Shown: positions 55,941 to 64,000 of the stretch, piece after piece
Layout of the letters: every line of letters starts with the position of its first letter
Position numbering within the stretch: position 1 is the first letter of the stretch
Assembly (NCBI RefSeq): GCF_000026365.1
Contig: NC_012996.1
Coordinates: 1,054,001-1,118,000, forward strand
Length of the DNA stretch: 64,000 nucleotides
Direction of reading: 5' to 3'
Origin: Zygosaccharomyces rouxii
Taxonomy: Eukaryota > Ascomycota > Saccharomycetes > Saccharomycetales > Saccharomycetaceae
Position numbers and translations under genes: made by a program
Notes under the pieces: generated by a model
Told to the model about the DNA's origin: nothing
The model's database searches: none
What the model saw: the letters and a program-made list of their open reading frames with translations, nothing else

Positions 55941-57095
55941 TCAATCATATTTCATATGTGCCAATGGAGCATCTGGTCCTAAATAAGTACCGAAAACGTT
56001 ATCCCAAAACCATGAAGTGACACCAAATCCTAACTGATAATTTTTATAGTGGTGTTCCAAATGGTATTTCTTCAATTTACGCATGTAGGAAGGCAATTTA
56101 GCATGGTGTAAGAAATAATGAGTTAGATCGTAACAAACGTAACCGAAAAGACCACCTGCGAATCCAGAGTAAGCCCAATAAGTAGGTAATAATCCAAACA
56201 CAGTCTTGTAAATAGGTGCCATTAAAACGATACCTAAAGTTGGTGGCATTACTAAACGGTATCTGTCCATGGGTAAATAGTGATGAACACCGTGTAAGAG
56301 GAAATGCAGGGTCAAAGCAGCGTTATTATCAGGTAACCATTCATCTAAATGGAACAGAAATCTATGCAAACAGTATTCGATTAATGTCCATACGAAGATA
56401 CCCAAGCAGAACAAAAAAGTCGAAAATAACTTATTCATATTGGTAAAGCCAACGTAAAAGTGGAAACTGACCACTGGTATCCAAATAATTGGAATTGCCC
56501 ACCATGGAGTCTTAGAAATAGGTTCCAGAAAATTTCCAAACAATGGCGCTGAACCTTTACCGTAATGTCTTGGTCTATGCACTTGATCCAAATAAAAGTC
56601 CTTAGAAAAGTTACCAAACATAACTTGGGGTAATAATGCTCTGTTTAGATCTAAAAATTTATGCTTCTTATAGTCTCTGCCATAATCAGTAGCAATATTC
56701 AATTTTTCTTCTGCTGGTAATTCTGGGACAAACGTAGTAGAATCAAAATCGCTATTATTTTGATCAGTGAGATGAACTTCCACCTGGTGCTTTTTATTAG
56801 TCAACAATTTCGTTGCCTCTTCCTTAGTAGCCAAATACCCCACCAGATAGTTATCGTCTAAGATTTCGTAAGCAGATTCACTATGTTCATGAACATCTCT
56901 GTCCTTTAAAACTTCAGTAATATCCCGTCCTGCATATTTTAGGATGTATTCAGCACCACCTGGATGTTCATCCAGAAATTCTGTGACATTATAGATCTTT
57001 CTTTGATAGACACTAACCCAACAGTCCTTCTCGTTGTTGTGCTTTGAAAGCTGTTCTTGAGAAAACAGCTGAAGAGTGGGAGATTTCGTAGACAT
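55941..57095 (-). CDS. SCS7: Sphingolipid very-long-chain fatty acid alpha-hydroxylase (Scs7)
   Basis: A 384-residue ER membrane enzyme (the same size as yeast Scs7) that 2-hydroxylates the fatty acid of ceramides. The N-terminal cytochrome b5 domain (about 8-85) has the haem motif HPGG at 44-47 and a second His near 71-73. Four membrane segments follow, with the fatty acid hydroxylase histidine boxes: HRFLFHLDEW (about 240), HFLLHGVHH (about 265) and HLEHHYK (about 345). It stands for YMR272C and follows the tRNA-Gln cluster as in S. cerevisiae. Confidence 0.97.
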   Translation of the reverse strand: MSTKSPTLQLFSQEQLSKHNNEKDCWVSVYQRKIYNVTEFLDEHPGGAEYILKYAGRDITEVLKDRDVHEHSESAYEILDDNYLVGYLATKEEATKLLTNKKHQVEVHLTDQNNSDFDSTTFVPELPAEEKLNIATDYGRDYKKHKFLDLNRALLPQVMFGNFSKDFYLDQVHRPRHYGKGSAPLFGNFLEPISKTPWWAIPIIWIPVVSFHFYVGFTNMNKLFSTFLFCLGIFVWTLIEYCLHRFLFHLDEWLPDNNAALTLHFLLHGVHHYLPMDRYRLVMPPTLGIVLMAPIYKTVFGLLPTYWAYSGFAGGLFGYVCYDLTHYFLHHAKLPSYMRKLKKYHLEHHYKNYQLGFGVTSWFWDNVFGTYLGPDAPLAHMKYD

Positions 57096-57499
57096 GACTT
57101 ATTGATGTTGTATTCGTGGTACTAGGAATTCTGAATATACTAGACTCAACTACAAACACTAAATTTATACTTCTAGCTCCCGAATTTTATCGCTGTTTAT
57201 AGTAGTGTTTACGGTTACGATATTTTCTTCTCTTTTTCCACGCATGTAGCTATGATTACGTGAGGTGATGAGCTTCCAAGAGAAACCAACAAAATACGGC
57301 ACCAGCGAAAAGGATGGCACGATCGTTACGGTAAGGTAAATTTCCCCTTATGCTCTATGGAGCTGTTCCTCAATCGTTTAGCAGCAACTGCATTTCCAGC
57401 TCACCAGGCTTTATTTCTATATCCAAAAGTATAATATATATCTGCTTATCTATGTTATTTCCCGTAATTGCTTGATTTCACGACCATCCCTGAAGTAAT
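57096..57499. other. SCS7 upstream region
   Basis: 404 bp between the SCS7 start and the end of the YML108W homologue. A PAC-like GTGATGAGCT lies near 57262-57271. No RNA gene found: the GTGATGA there is not followed by a box D. Confidence 0.5.
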
Positions 57500-57838
57500 T
57501 CAGTCATCCTCCTTTTCGTCGTCGTCATCTTCACGGTTGCCATGTTTTTCTACAAAAGAACGCACTTGAGACACAAGTGGCTCCATTTCCTTGTCAAGGA
57601 TTAGTACTATAATACCATCACTTGTAATTTCGTATTTGATATGACCTTCATTCGGTATACAGATCTGTTCATCAAACTTGTCAAACCACGAATTTAATTG
57701 ATCTATTTCGTCAACGTTGAAGGGCAGTACCAATTCGTCCATAAATTCATGTACTTTCTTTTCATCTTCAGGCTTTGAACCACTAACGGGTTCTTCCAGC
57801 AATACTAGCATTCGATATGAGTTCTCAGGTCCACTCAT
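57500..57838 (-). CDS. YML108W: Small acidic protein of unknown function (YML108W homologue)
   Basis: A 112-residue protein (S. cerevisiae YML108W is 105). The start MSGPENSYRMLVLLEEP, then FMDELVLPFNVDEID and IPNEGHIKYEITSDGIIVLILDKEM, are almost word for word those of YML108W. The solved structure of YML108W shows a compact alpha/beta fold, but its role is unknown. The C-terminus is a run of Asp/Glu. Located between SCS7 (YMR272C) and ZDS1/2, so it marks another join of the two duplicated blocks. Confidence 0.94.
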   Translation of the reverse strand: MSGPENSYRMLVLLEEPVSGSKPEDEKKVHEFMDELVLPFNVDEIDQLNSWFDKFDEQICIPNEGHIKYEITSDGIIVLILDKEMEPLVSQVRSFVEKHGNREDDDDEKEDD

Positions 57839-58323
57839 GGTAGATTATAGTGTTTAGGAGTCCTTTCAACGGTTTGGAGATTGAGGCAGAGAAGCGATTT
57901 GCTTGCTCTTGTAGTGCACATAAGCAGATATTCTGATGTTCATCGCTTAAATTTTGCCAAAGTGAAAACGAAAAAAAAAGAAAAAGGAAAAAAAATGAAG
58001 CTACTTCGTTTGAAGCGATAGGTATACCGATATTTTGGGCGGTTAAAATAAAACAAATCATGCAATTTTTTTAGTAGATACTACTAGATATTCCTGGTAT
58101 ACAGGGGGTCGATCTATCCTTAATAGTAGGAAAAAAGAAGCTGAATAGGGGAAAAAAATAAGTAAACAATTCTTATTCTATTTTATTTTATCTTACCATA
58201 TTTTTTCGTCTCTAGTTTGTTTGTTTTTTGTTTTTTTTTCTTTGGTCTTTTTCTTCATGTTCATCTTGAAACAGTTTTAGCTTTAACATCTTTAGTTCAT
58301 CATCGTCACCGTTGTTTTCCGAA
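57839..58323. other. Intergenic region YML108W / ZDS
   Basis: 485 bp with several A and T runs (for example 57970-57996 and 58215-58240), and the ZDS 3' end. The frame at 58212-58454 overlaps the end of ZDS in another phase and is a shadow. Nothing else seen. Confidence 0.5.
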
Positions 58324-61300
58324 TTATCCTTGAATATCTGGTATGCATATCGCGCCATTGGCGTCATTTTGATCCGTGGTATAAGAGCCTGAACCGGTAT
58401 GAGCAGTACTAGCAGCGTTGGTGGTTTTAGATGCAGTAGGTATTTCTTGTCCACCTTCTTGAGCTACTTGCTCCATGTACAATGTATGATTCACCAAGTT
58501 CAAATAGGCATACATGAAATTACTGAGCATAACTTGCTGCCTCAACTCTCTCTTGGGATCACTTAATTTCAAATGACTTAGCCTATAGATGGCTCTCTCC
58601 ACGTTAATAGGTAACCTGTGATCGAACATAACTACTGTAGAAACTGTCAGCATGGGTAATGGGAATCCAAAGGCGCTATCGGTGAATTGCATAGGGGCAT
58701 TAGGTCTGTCTAAACGTTTAACATCGCTAAATGTTAATTTACGAGCCGGTAAAGGCTGTGGTTGGTTTTGAACAGGTGGAGTAGGATGTACCTGTTGACC
58801 ATTAGAAACTTGTTGCTTCTGTGGCTGTTTTTGTTGTTGTTTTTGTTGTTGGTGGTGGTGGTATTGTTGTTGCTGTTTTTGCTGCTGTTTTTGCTGCTGT
58901 TTTTGCTGCTGTTGTCGTTGTTGTTCTTTTTCTAATGAAGCTTGTTTTTTCATCTGAACACTCTTTGTCTCCATTTGGGTAGCAACCACATTATCAGCGC
59001 TAACTTCTCGGGACTCATTACTTTCGAGCTGTTTGGTTGATTCGACAACTATACCAGGACTAGATTTTGTGCTTTGTACGCTGACAGCAGGCTGTAGGGA
59101 CAAATGTTCCTCTTGCCTCATTTCAGAAGCGTCTTGGAAGGAACCTGCACTAGTGTCCATTACAGCGTCGTCAACAGGCTCACCCAAACTAATATCGGGA
59201 GAAGCACCATCCGATGATGCGTCATAGAGCTGCTCATTTTCAGAAAGTTCTGTTTGCTTGGATTGGCCTTTGGCAGCTTTTCTAAATTTTGGAAGAGTGT
59301 TGTTTGTAGCCTTTTTAGTCAATTCAAGCTTCTTATGAGTCTTACCAGTCTTGCTGCTAGAGGACTTATTTTTGCCCTTTCTCTTAAATAGGTTGACGAA
59401 TTTTTTCTCCAATTTCTGAGCTGAGAATGAGTTCGAGGAATCAGAATTCGAGTACTCAGAGTTCGTTTCCATCTGTTCATCAGTTTCAGTAGGGACGTCT
59501 TCAATTTTAGGTTCAATCTGAAGCTCTGGCCTAGACTCCTCCATAATCTCTTTCTTATTGTTTTCCGTAAAAATGGGAGAATGGCGGTTCTTAGAATGAT
59601 TACTTCTATCTGCGGCTACGCGCTCATAGTCAGTTCTCATGTGAGTGCTCGTTTTGATGAAGTCAGCATTCTCTTTTGGCACATACTCCTCCGATTGGAA
59701 CTCCTCCATTTGGTTGTTATCTTCGTCTTTGTCACTTCTTTGATCTCCCCCCAAGATATCTTTAGTCCCCATACTAAAGAGAGCCCATCCTCCTCTTTTT
59801 TGAGCCTGTCTATTACTGTTACTACTATTACTAGTATTGCTTTCATGGGATTTAAATGCAATCGGTTCTGATTTGTTCTGTTCAGTGACAAAACTACTAC
59901 CGGCTTGTTGTTCTGCTGTATCCTGTTGTGTGTGATAATGCTGAGGCACAGTGCTTTCGAAAGATTGACCATGTTCCGGTTTTATCAAGACGCTATCAGT
60001 TGAAACTTCAGAAGAAGAAAGACTGTCGTCCTTCGAGACGACTAGATTTTCAGCTGATGCATCTGCAAGATCTGGGGATTCCTCTGGAACTGGAGGCTCT
60101 ATATGTACTTCTGTGGTGGTTGGTTTATTATAACTGTCCATTTGTTGGGCAAAATCACGTTCTTTCTTCAACTCCTTTTCCCAATCCACACTAGATTGTC
60201 GATAATGATCATAAATATCTTGAAAATCGCTGATGGTACTTGGAGACGTCAAATTTGACCCGTCTTCGCCAATAAATTGTGAAGGAGATTTACTCCCATG
60301 ACTATGTTGATCTCCGGGGGTACCCAAGTAATCTTGCTGCTTCACGTAGGCACCACTTGCCGCTGAGTCTTCGTCTGCCGGCGTTTCCTTCATATTCTCA
60401 AGGCGACGGTCCTGTGAAGATTTGGAATCCACTGAACGTTCTTCTCGGGAAGATGGAGTAGGTACATAATCAGTTTGTGATGGTAAAACACTGTGAGTAT
60501 GACCGTGGTGATCACTCAATCCAGAGTTAATAGATTTGTTCTCATCCAAATTTTCGTCACTGGCTGACCTTACACGATAAGTATTAAATTTACTTCTCCT
60601 CAATGAAGATCTAGCAGGAATTACAAATCCATTCTTCATGAACATGTTAGAGGCAAATTCAGCGTCATCTTCTTTTTTTTCCATGGCATCAGCCTCATTG
60701 TAATATTGCAAATCATCTCCCTGTGTACCGCGGCTGTTTTCAATGATGTCATCCGGTTCATCACTTGTAAAGGATCCAGCCATACTTAGTGTTCTTGCTA
60801 GCGTAATGGCATCAGAGTCGGTCAACCCAGCGTTATTTGAGATTTTGGTCAGCTCATCTGTAATGTCCCTTAAGGAAACTGCCCTAGATGAATTCGTAGA
60901 AGAGATCGTCAAGTTAGATGCATCTTCAACATCTTCAGAAGATCTCTTTTTCGAAAACCCACTCGTGTCTAGATAATCGTCATTTTCCTCATCGAATTCT
61001 GTATAAGATTTTCTCAAACGCGATGGTTTTCGCACAAGAGAATTGTTCTTACGGGGTAGATAACCCTTATCCTCATTTTCCTTGTTGGTACCATGTTCTA
61101 CCTTTGCTGTCGTTGTATTCATGTCATTACCAGTTTGTTCATCTTCATTACCTTCAAGCCTAATGTTATGCAAAGTGTCTTGAACCAATTCCAAATAGTT
61201 TTCTGGTTTCACGTTAGGATGTTGATTTGCTGGAACCCACAACAAGTTTTTAGTCAAAGAACCATTAGATCCACTACTGGCATCTGAACTCGTTGAAGTT

Positions 61301-61959
61301 TTTCTTAGCGGTATGTTACTTGCACCCCTTTTCAAGGTACCCACGCCACTAATGCTTCTTCCAGATGATGAGACTTGGGATTTTTGACTTCCCCTTAAAT
61401 CAGTCGTATCATTTTCACTCTTCTGTATACTCGAATCATCATTGGGATCAAGACCTTCCAAATATTCCGAATTTGTAACGTCAAAACTGATCTCTGATAA
61501 TTCGCTTTCAAATGATTCGTCTGGTTCACCTTCAACCGCCCTTGATGGATAAGTATATCGAACAGTTGCCCTATTTTGCATGTTCTCTACTTCTTCAGCC
61601 GGACGCGCAGGGACACCTGAAGTCCATGATTTCCTATTCTCCTGTTTACCAGCATTAGAACTAACTCTGTATTCTAATTCTGGATCCAACAGCATATCCA
61701 TAGAACCAATGGAGATCCTCTTTAGGTTTTTCACACTTTGTACTTCATTATCCAGTGATTGAGCTGCAATCATGACTTCTGATTTCCTTTTCTCCTTCAT
61801 TGTATCATTCGTGCTTCTTCTCTCCCTGAGTGGAAGCTGCTCTCGCTGATGCTGACGCTGATGACGCTGCAGACGCTGCTGATGTTGATGATCTTGACTT
61901 TGGTGCTTCTCATGTTGTTGATTCAGCCCATCATGTGGGCTATTCCGATCTGCGTCCAT
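58324..61959 (-). CDS. ZDS1: Zds1/Zds2-family regulator of Cdc55-PP2A
   Basis: A protein of about 1211 residues, longer than yeast Zds1 (915) and Zds2 (942). Zds proteins bind Cdc55-PP2A and affect mitotic entry and exit, polarity and silencing. Most of the chain is unstructured and Ser/Asp/Glu-rich. The conserved C-terminal Zds domain lies at about 1075-1165 (KLTFSDVKRLDRP, SAFGFPLPML, FDHRLPINVERAIYRLSHLKL). A Gln/Lys/His tract sits just before it (about 1011-1048), and another Gln/His-rich run is at the N-terminus. Start at 61959 because codons above have no ATG. Single copy stands for ZDS1 (YMR273C) and ZDS2 (YML109W). Confidence 0.94.
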   Translation of the reverse strand: MDADRNSPHDGLNQQHEKHQSQDHQHQQRLQRHQRQHQREQLPLRERRSTNDTMKEKRKSEVMIAAQSLDNEVQSVKNLKRISIGSMDMLLDPELEYRVSSNAGKQENRKSWTSGVPARPAEEVENMQNRATVRYTYPSRAVEGEPDESFESELSEISFDVTNSEYLEGLDPNDDSSIQKSENDTTDLRGSQKSQVSSSGRSISGVGTLKRGASNIPLRKTSTSSDASSGSNGSLTKNLLWVPANQHPNVKPENYLELVQDTLHNIRLEGNEDEQTGNDMNTTTAKVEHGTNKENEDKGYLPRKNNSLVRKPSRLRKSYTEFDEENDDYLDTSGFSKKRSSEDVEDASNLTISSTNSSRAVSLRDITDELTKISNNAGLTDSDAITLARTLSMAGSFTSDEPDDIIENSRGTQGDDLQYYNEADAMEKKEDDAEFASNMFMKNGFVIPARSSLRRSKFNTYRVRSASDENLDENKSINSGLSDHHGHTHSVLPSQTDYVPTPSSREERSVDSKSSQDRRLENMKETPADEDSAASGAYVKQQDYLGTPGDQHSHGSKSPSQFIGEDGSNLTSPSTISDFQDIYDHYRQSSVDWEKELKKERDFAQQMDSYNKPTTTEVHIEPPVPEESPDLADASAENLVVSKDDSLSSSEVSTDSVLIKPEHGQSFESTVPQHYHTQQDTAEQQAGSSFVTEQNKSEPIAFKSHESNTSNSSNSNRQAQKRGGWALFSMGTKDILGGDQRSDKDEDNNQMEEFQSEEYVPKENADFIKTSTHMRTDYERVAADRSNHSKNRHSPIFTENNKKEIMEESRPELQIEPKIEDVPTETDEQMETNSEYSNSDSSNSFSAQKLEKKFVNLFKRKGKNKSSSSKTGKTHKKLELTKKATNNTLPKFRKAAKGQSKQTELSENEQLYDASSDGASPDISLGEPVDDAVMDTSAGSFQDASEMRQEEHLSLQPAVSVQSTKSSPGIVVESTKQLESNESREVSADNVVATQMETKSVQMKKQASLEKEQQRQQQQKQQQKQQQKQQQQYHHHQQQKQQQKQPQKQQVSNGQQVHPTPPVQNQPQPLPARKLTFSDVKRLDRPNAPMQFTDSAFGFPLPMLTVSTVVMFDHRLPINVERAIYRLSHLKLSDPKRELRQQVMLSNFMYAYLNLVNHTLYMEQVAQEGGQEIPTASKTTNAASTAHTGSGSYTTDQNDANGAICIPDIQG
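58815..58925. repeat. CAG/CAA-type polyglutamine-lysine tract in ZDS
   Basis: Repeated Gln-Gln-Gln-Lys units with an internal run of His, encoded by TTG/CTG/TTT triplets on the plus strand. The repeat is imperfect at the DNA level (CTGCTGTTTTTG units), so both slippage and selection may shape it. Length is likely to vary between strains. Confidence 0.8.
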
Positions 61960-63095
61960 AGCTACGTTCAAAAGATCTCCTAACCTTTAACAGTATTTAA
62001 AACTTCGTCTGTGGATGCTTGTATGTAAGGGAATGACAACAGACTATAGTTAGGTATTCTGAACCAAAACTATTCCTCACTCAGATTCCTCAACCTCCAG
62101 CCCTTGAATCAATGGTATTACTAGCTCAACTCCTACTTCTATTCTATAACCAAGAGTAGTTTATCTAAGTTACAATGCATACCGAACCACGACTTAGGTG
62201 CTTATAGGTTTTTGACCCAATACGCGTCTCAGTTTCCTTCGTATATGGTGACTTCCTTTTATAGCGAGCGATGCCAAAAGTCATCTCAACTAGTTCACGT
62301 TGTTAGAACAACACGTCTAGAAGTCAAATTAATAATTGGTGTTGGCTTTGGGGAATGAAATCTACGAATTAAAACCATTTTGAAGTTTTTTTTCCTGTTG
62401 GAAAACGATTTTTCAAGGAACTTCTGAGGTAACCGAAACTCGAAATTGAATCAAGTTGATATTGATCTGACGGGATATGATGTAATTTATTTTGCTCTTT
62501 TAATTAGGAAGTATGTAATAGAGATTTGTTCAGAGAGGAGGTGAACTCCATAGTGTGGCTCCCCAATATAGAATATCCGAATTTCCACTAATGCTGCATA
62601 GGCGTACCACCAATTTCAAATTCGTGCTGCTAGGTGGAAGTGTGAATTTATTAGATAGCGCATCGGTGCTAGTGGATCACTGATACGCTTCTACAAACTG
62701 AAGTGAGGCGCATTTTGGGAGGAAAGCCACATGTTTAATCGTAGAATAAGGATTTCTTGGATTCAGATCATTATCTTGATAAAATATCTGTATTCACACG
62801 CCTACCAGAGCAATAATGCTCGAACATTTTCTTTTTTAACGGTCTACTTTATAAATTTACTTGGAGATTTTCATCATGGAAGTTTTTCTATGCATGAAAA
62901 CTGTTGTTCTAGAAAAATTCTATGCACGTTCGGATCTGCATGCAAACTCACCTCGACAATGAGGGATGGAGAACAAAGGGAAGAAATAATAATAGTAATG
63001 ACTGAAGAAACTTTCAAAAAAAGAGGAACAAATGTGCTATTTTTCTAATTCTTGAGTCATCTTGCCCTTGATAGGTATATTGTTCATCTTGTTTA
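61960..63095. other. Long ZDS upstream region
   Basis: 1136 bp between the ZDS start and the RCE1 stop, the longest gap in the window. The 105-codon frame at 62731-63048 starts with an ATG and has a hydrophobic stretch, but shows no recognisable motif; I do not call it a gene. An ATGATGT near 62477 lacks a partnering box D at a normal distance. A large regulatory region for a cell-cycle gene is the simplest reading. Confidence 0.5.
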
Positions 63096-64000
63096 TCACA
63101 TTAAACTGTAGGGAGAAACTAGTAATGCGTTGAAGTTGACTGTAAAGAGCCATATTCCCAAGATTAACAAGACAAAATAAAATCTATTCCACCAAGTGAG
63201 AAGTTTAGCAACTAATTCAGAAGGTGGTTTCCTGACATCCGTATAGTACATATGCAATTGAGAAGGTTCAGGGAATCCCATGTAATTGCAAAATGCATGT
63301 AAGACGATGCAAGCCCATAGATTCCCACCAGTCTTGAGGAAGACACAATTTGTCAAACAGCCGAAAAGAGTCGTGTACGTCACTTGTATGAGGGTAGTCA
63401 AAATCACAGTTGCCAAAGTCGTTCTCGTATTCTGATAGGTCTCGTAGGCATGGTGTATATGTGCCAATCCAAAGAAAAAGGGAGTAAACCAGACGAGCTT
63501 CAATTGAGAGACGGGTTCATGAGGTAGAAACTTATAGCAGTTTAAAATCATCGAAGTGTAGAAAATCTCTTCAGTGACGGGTGCAAAGACATAGTTACGA
63601 AACCCCCAAATATTGAGCAATTCCTCCTTGAGTTCCTGTAGAAGGTTACTATGGGGGACAAACATATAATATAACAACGAATCCGCAAGAGGACCCACGT
63701 AAAGTAATCCCATTAACACTAATGCTTTTAAGGATTCGAGCACGTAAGAACTATGTTGAGGCCAAATCCCCAATCTTAAAAATGCATCTTGGAATGAGTT
63801 TGCACTGCCAAACTGATACAGAATCAAAGGGACTACTATCAGATTCGCTATTAGTATCAATGAAATTCGTCCCATACGCTGAATAATAATTCGAGGATCA
63901 TCTCTACCACTCCTATAGTTGTTTACGCTTACATCAGTGGCATATACACCTGCCACATAGGACACAGAAACGTAAAGTGAGACTAGAAAAGCCGATGAAA
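63096..64000 (-). CDS. RCE1: CAAX prenyl protease Rce1 (type II), 5' end outside the window
   Basis: About 301 residues of an ER membrane protease that removes the AAX tripeptide from prenylated proteins such as Ras and a-factor. The frame is still open at base 64000, and the last visible residues (AFLVSLYVSVSYVAG) align near the start of yeast Rce1 (315), so only a few residues are missing. The catalytic motif EEIFYTS is present, followed by GLAHIHHAYE and a final HAFCNYMGFPEPS with the conserved His and Asn. Multiple membrane segments. Position corresponds to YMR274C, after ZDS1. Confidence 0.96.
   Translation of the reverse strand, partial: SSAFLVSLYVSVSYVAGVYATDVSVNNYRSGRDDPRIIIQRMGRISLILIANLIVVPLILYQFGSANSFQDAFLRLGIWPQHSSYVLESLKALVLMGLLYVGPLADSLLYYMFVPHSNLLQELKEELLNIWGFRNYVFAPVTEEIFYTSMILNCYKFLPHEPVSQLKLVWFTPFFFGLAHIHHAYETYQNTRTTLATVILTTLIQVTYTTLFGCLTNCVFLKTGGNLWACIVLHAFCNYMGFPEPSQLHMYYTDVRKPPSELVAKLLTWWNRFYFVLLILGIWLFTVNFNALLVSPYSLM

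Noticed and set aside
57262..57400. Box C/D snoRNA suggested by GTGATGA in the SCS7 promoter
   Set aside because: No CTGA box D at a suitable distance and no terminal stem; a PAC-like motif explains the match better.
62477..62720. Box C/D snoRNA suggested by ATGATGT
   Set aside because: The nearest CTGA boxes are about 190-220 bases away and no closing stem is present.

Overview
This window is a gene-dense, intronless stretch of nuclear chromosome from a budding yeast of the family Saccharomycetaceae. Nearly every long reading frame matches a known Saccharomyces cerevisiae protein, and the gene order follows S. cerevisiae chromosome XIII from about YMR252C to YMR274C. The homologues of the sister (ohnologous) block YML102W-YML108W are interleaved into it. 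Gene families that are duplicated in S. cerevisiae (TPS3/TSL1, CUE1/CUE4, URA10/URA5, ZDS1/ZDS2, YMR253C/YPL264C) appear only once here. This single-copy, interleaved order is the signature of a lineage that did not go through the whole-genome duplication. High protein similarity to S. cerevisiae makes the Zygosaccharomyces/Torulaspora clade my best guess, but the genus is inference.

Layout. 1-6478: the end of POL12 (cut by the window edge) faces a very large IST2 homologue, with about 410 inserted residues, twenty 12-bp KDLP repeats and a cluster of stress-response elements in its promoter. 7335-9379: a small YMR252C-like gene, tRNA-Asp and an EamA-type transporter. 10144-18496: GFD1, AIM39, COX7, PSH1, PET111 and ROY1; AIM39, COX7 and PET111 are mitochondrial. 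18689-33699: tRNA-Asn, TRM732, TIF11, TPS3, a TatD-type nuclease, SAP30, CUE1, CAC2 and a HAD-like YMR265C homologue. 33700-34804: a long intergenic region that appears to hold a box C/D snoRNA. 34805-53957: RSN1, PPA2, NUP188, PRP24, TMA23, MDM1, RRN9, SEC65, URA5/URA10 and PML39. 54050-54980: four tRNA-Gln genes (three identical TTG, one CTG). 55367-55806: two short frames that look like a decayed gene. 55941-64000: SCS7, YML108W, ZDS1/2 and RCE1 (5' end cut by the window edge).

The genes do not form one pathway; they are ordinary housekeeping genes. Some groups share a theme: mitochondrial expression and respiration (PET111, COX7, AIM39, PPA2); translation and ribosome production (TIF11, TMA23, RRN9, PRP24, TRM732, tRNAs, candidate snoRNA), several with RRPE/PAC promoter motifs; chromatin (SAP30, CAC2, PSH1); and ER or membrane contact sites (IST2, MDM1, CUE1, SCS7, RCE1, SEC65).

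I found no mobile element, CRISPR-like array, centromere or clear new multi-gene system. The observations most worth following are the remodelled IST2, the snoRNA candidate with its neighbouring hairpins, the tRNA-Gln cluster next to a decayed secreted-protein-like frame, and the merged ancestral gene order.
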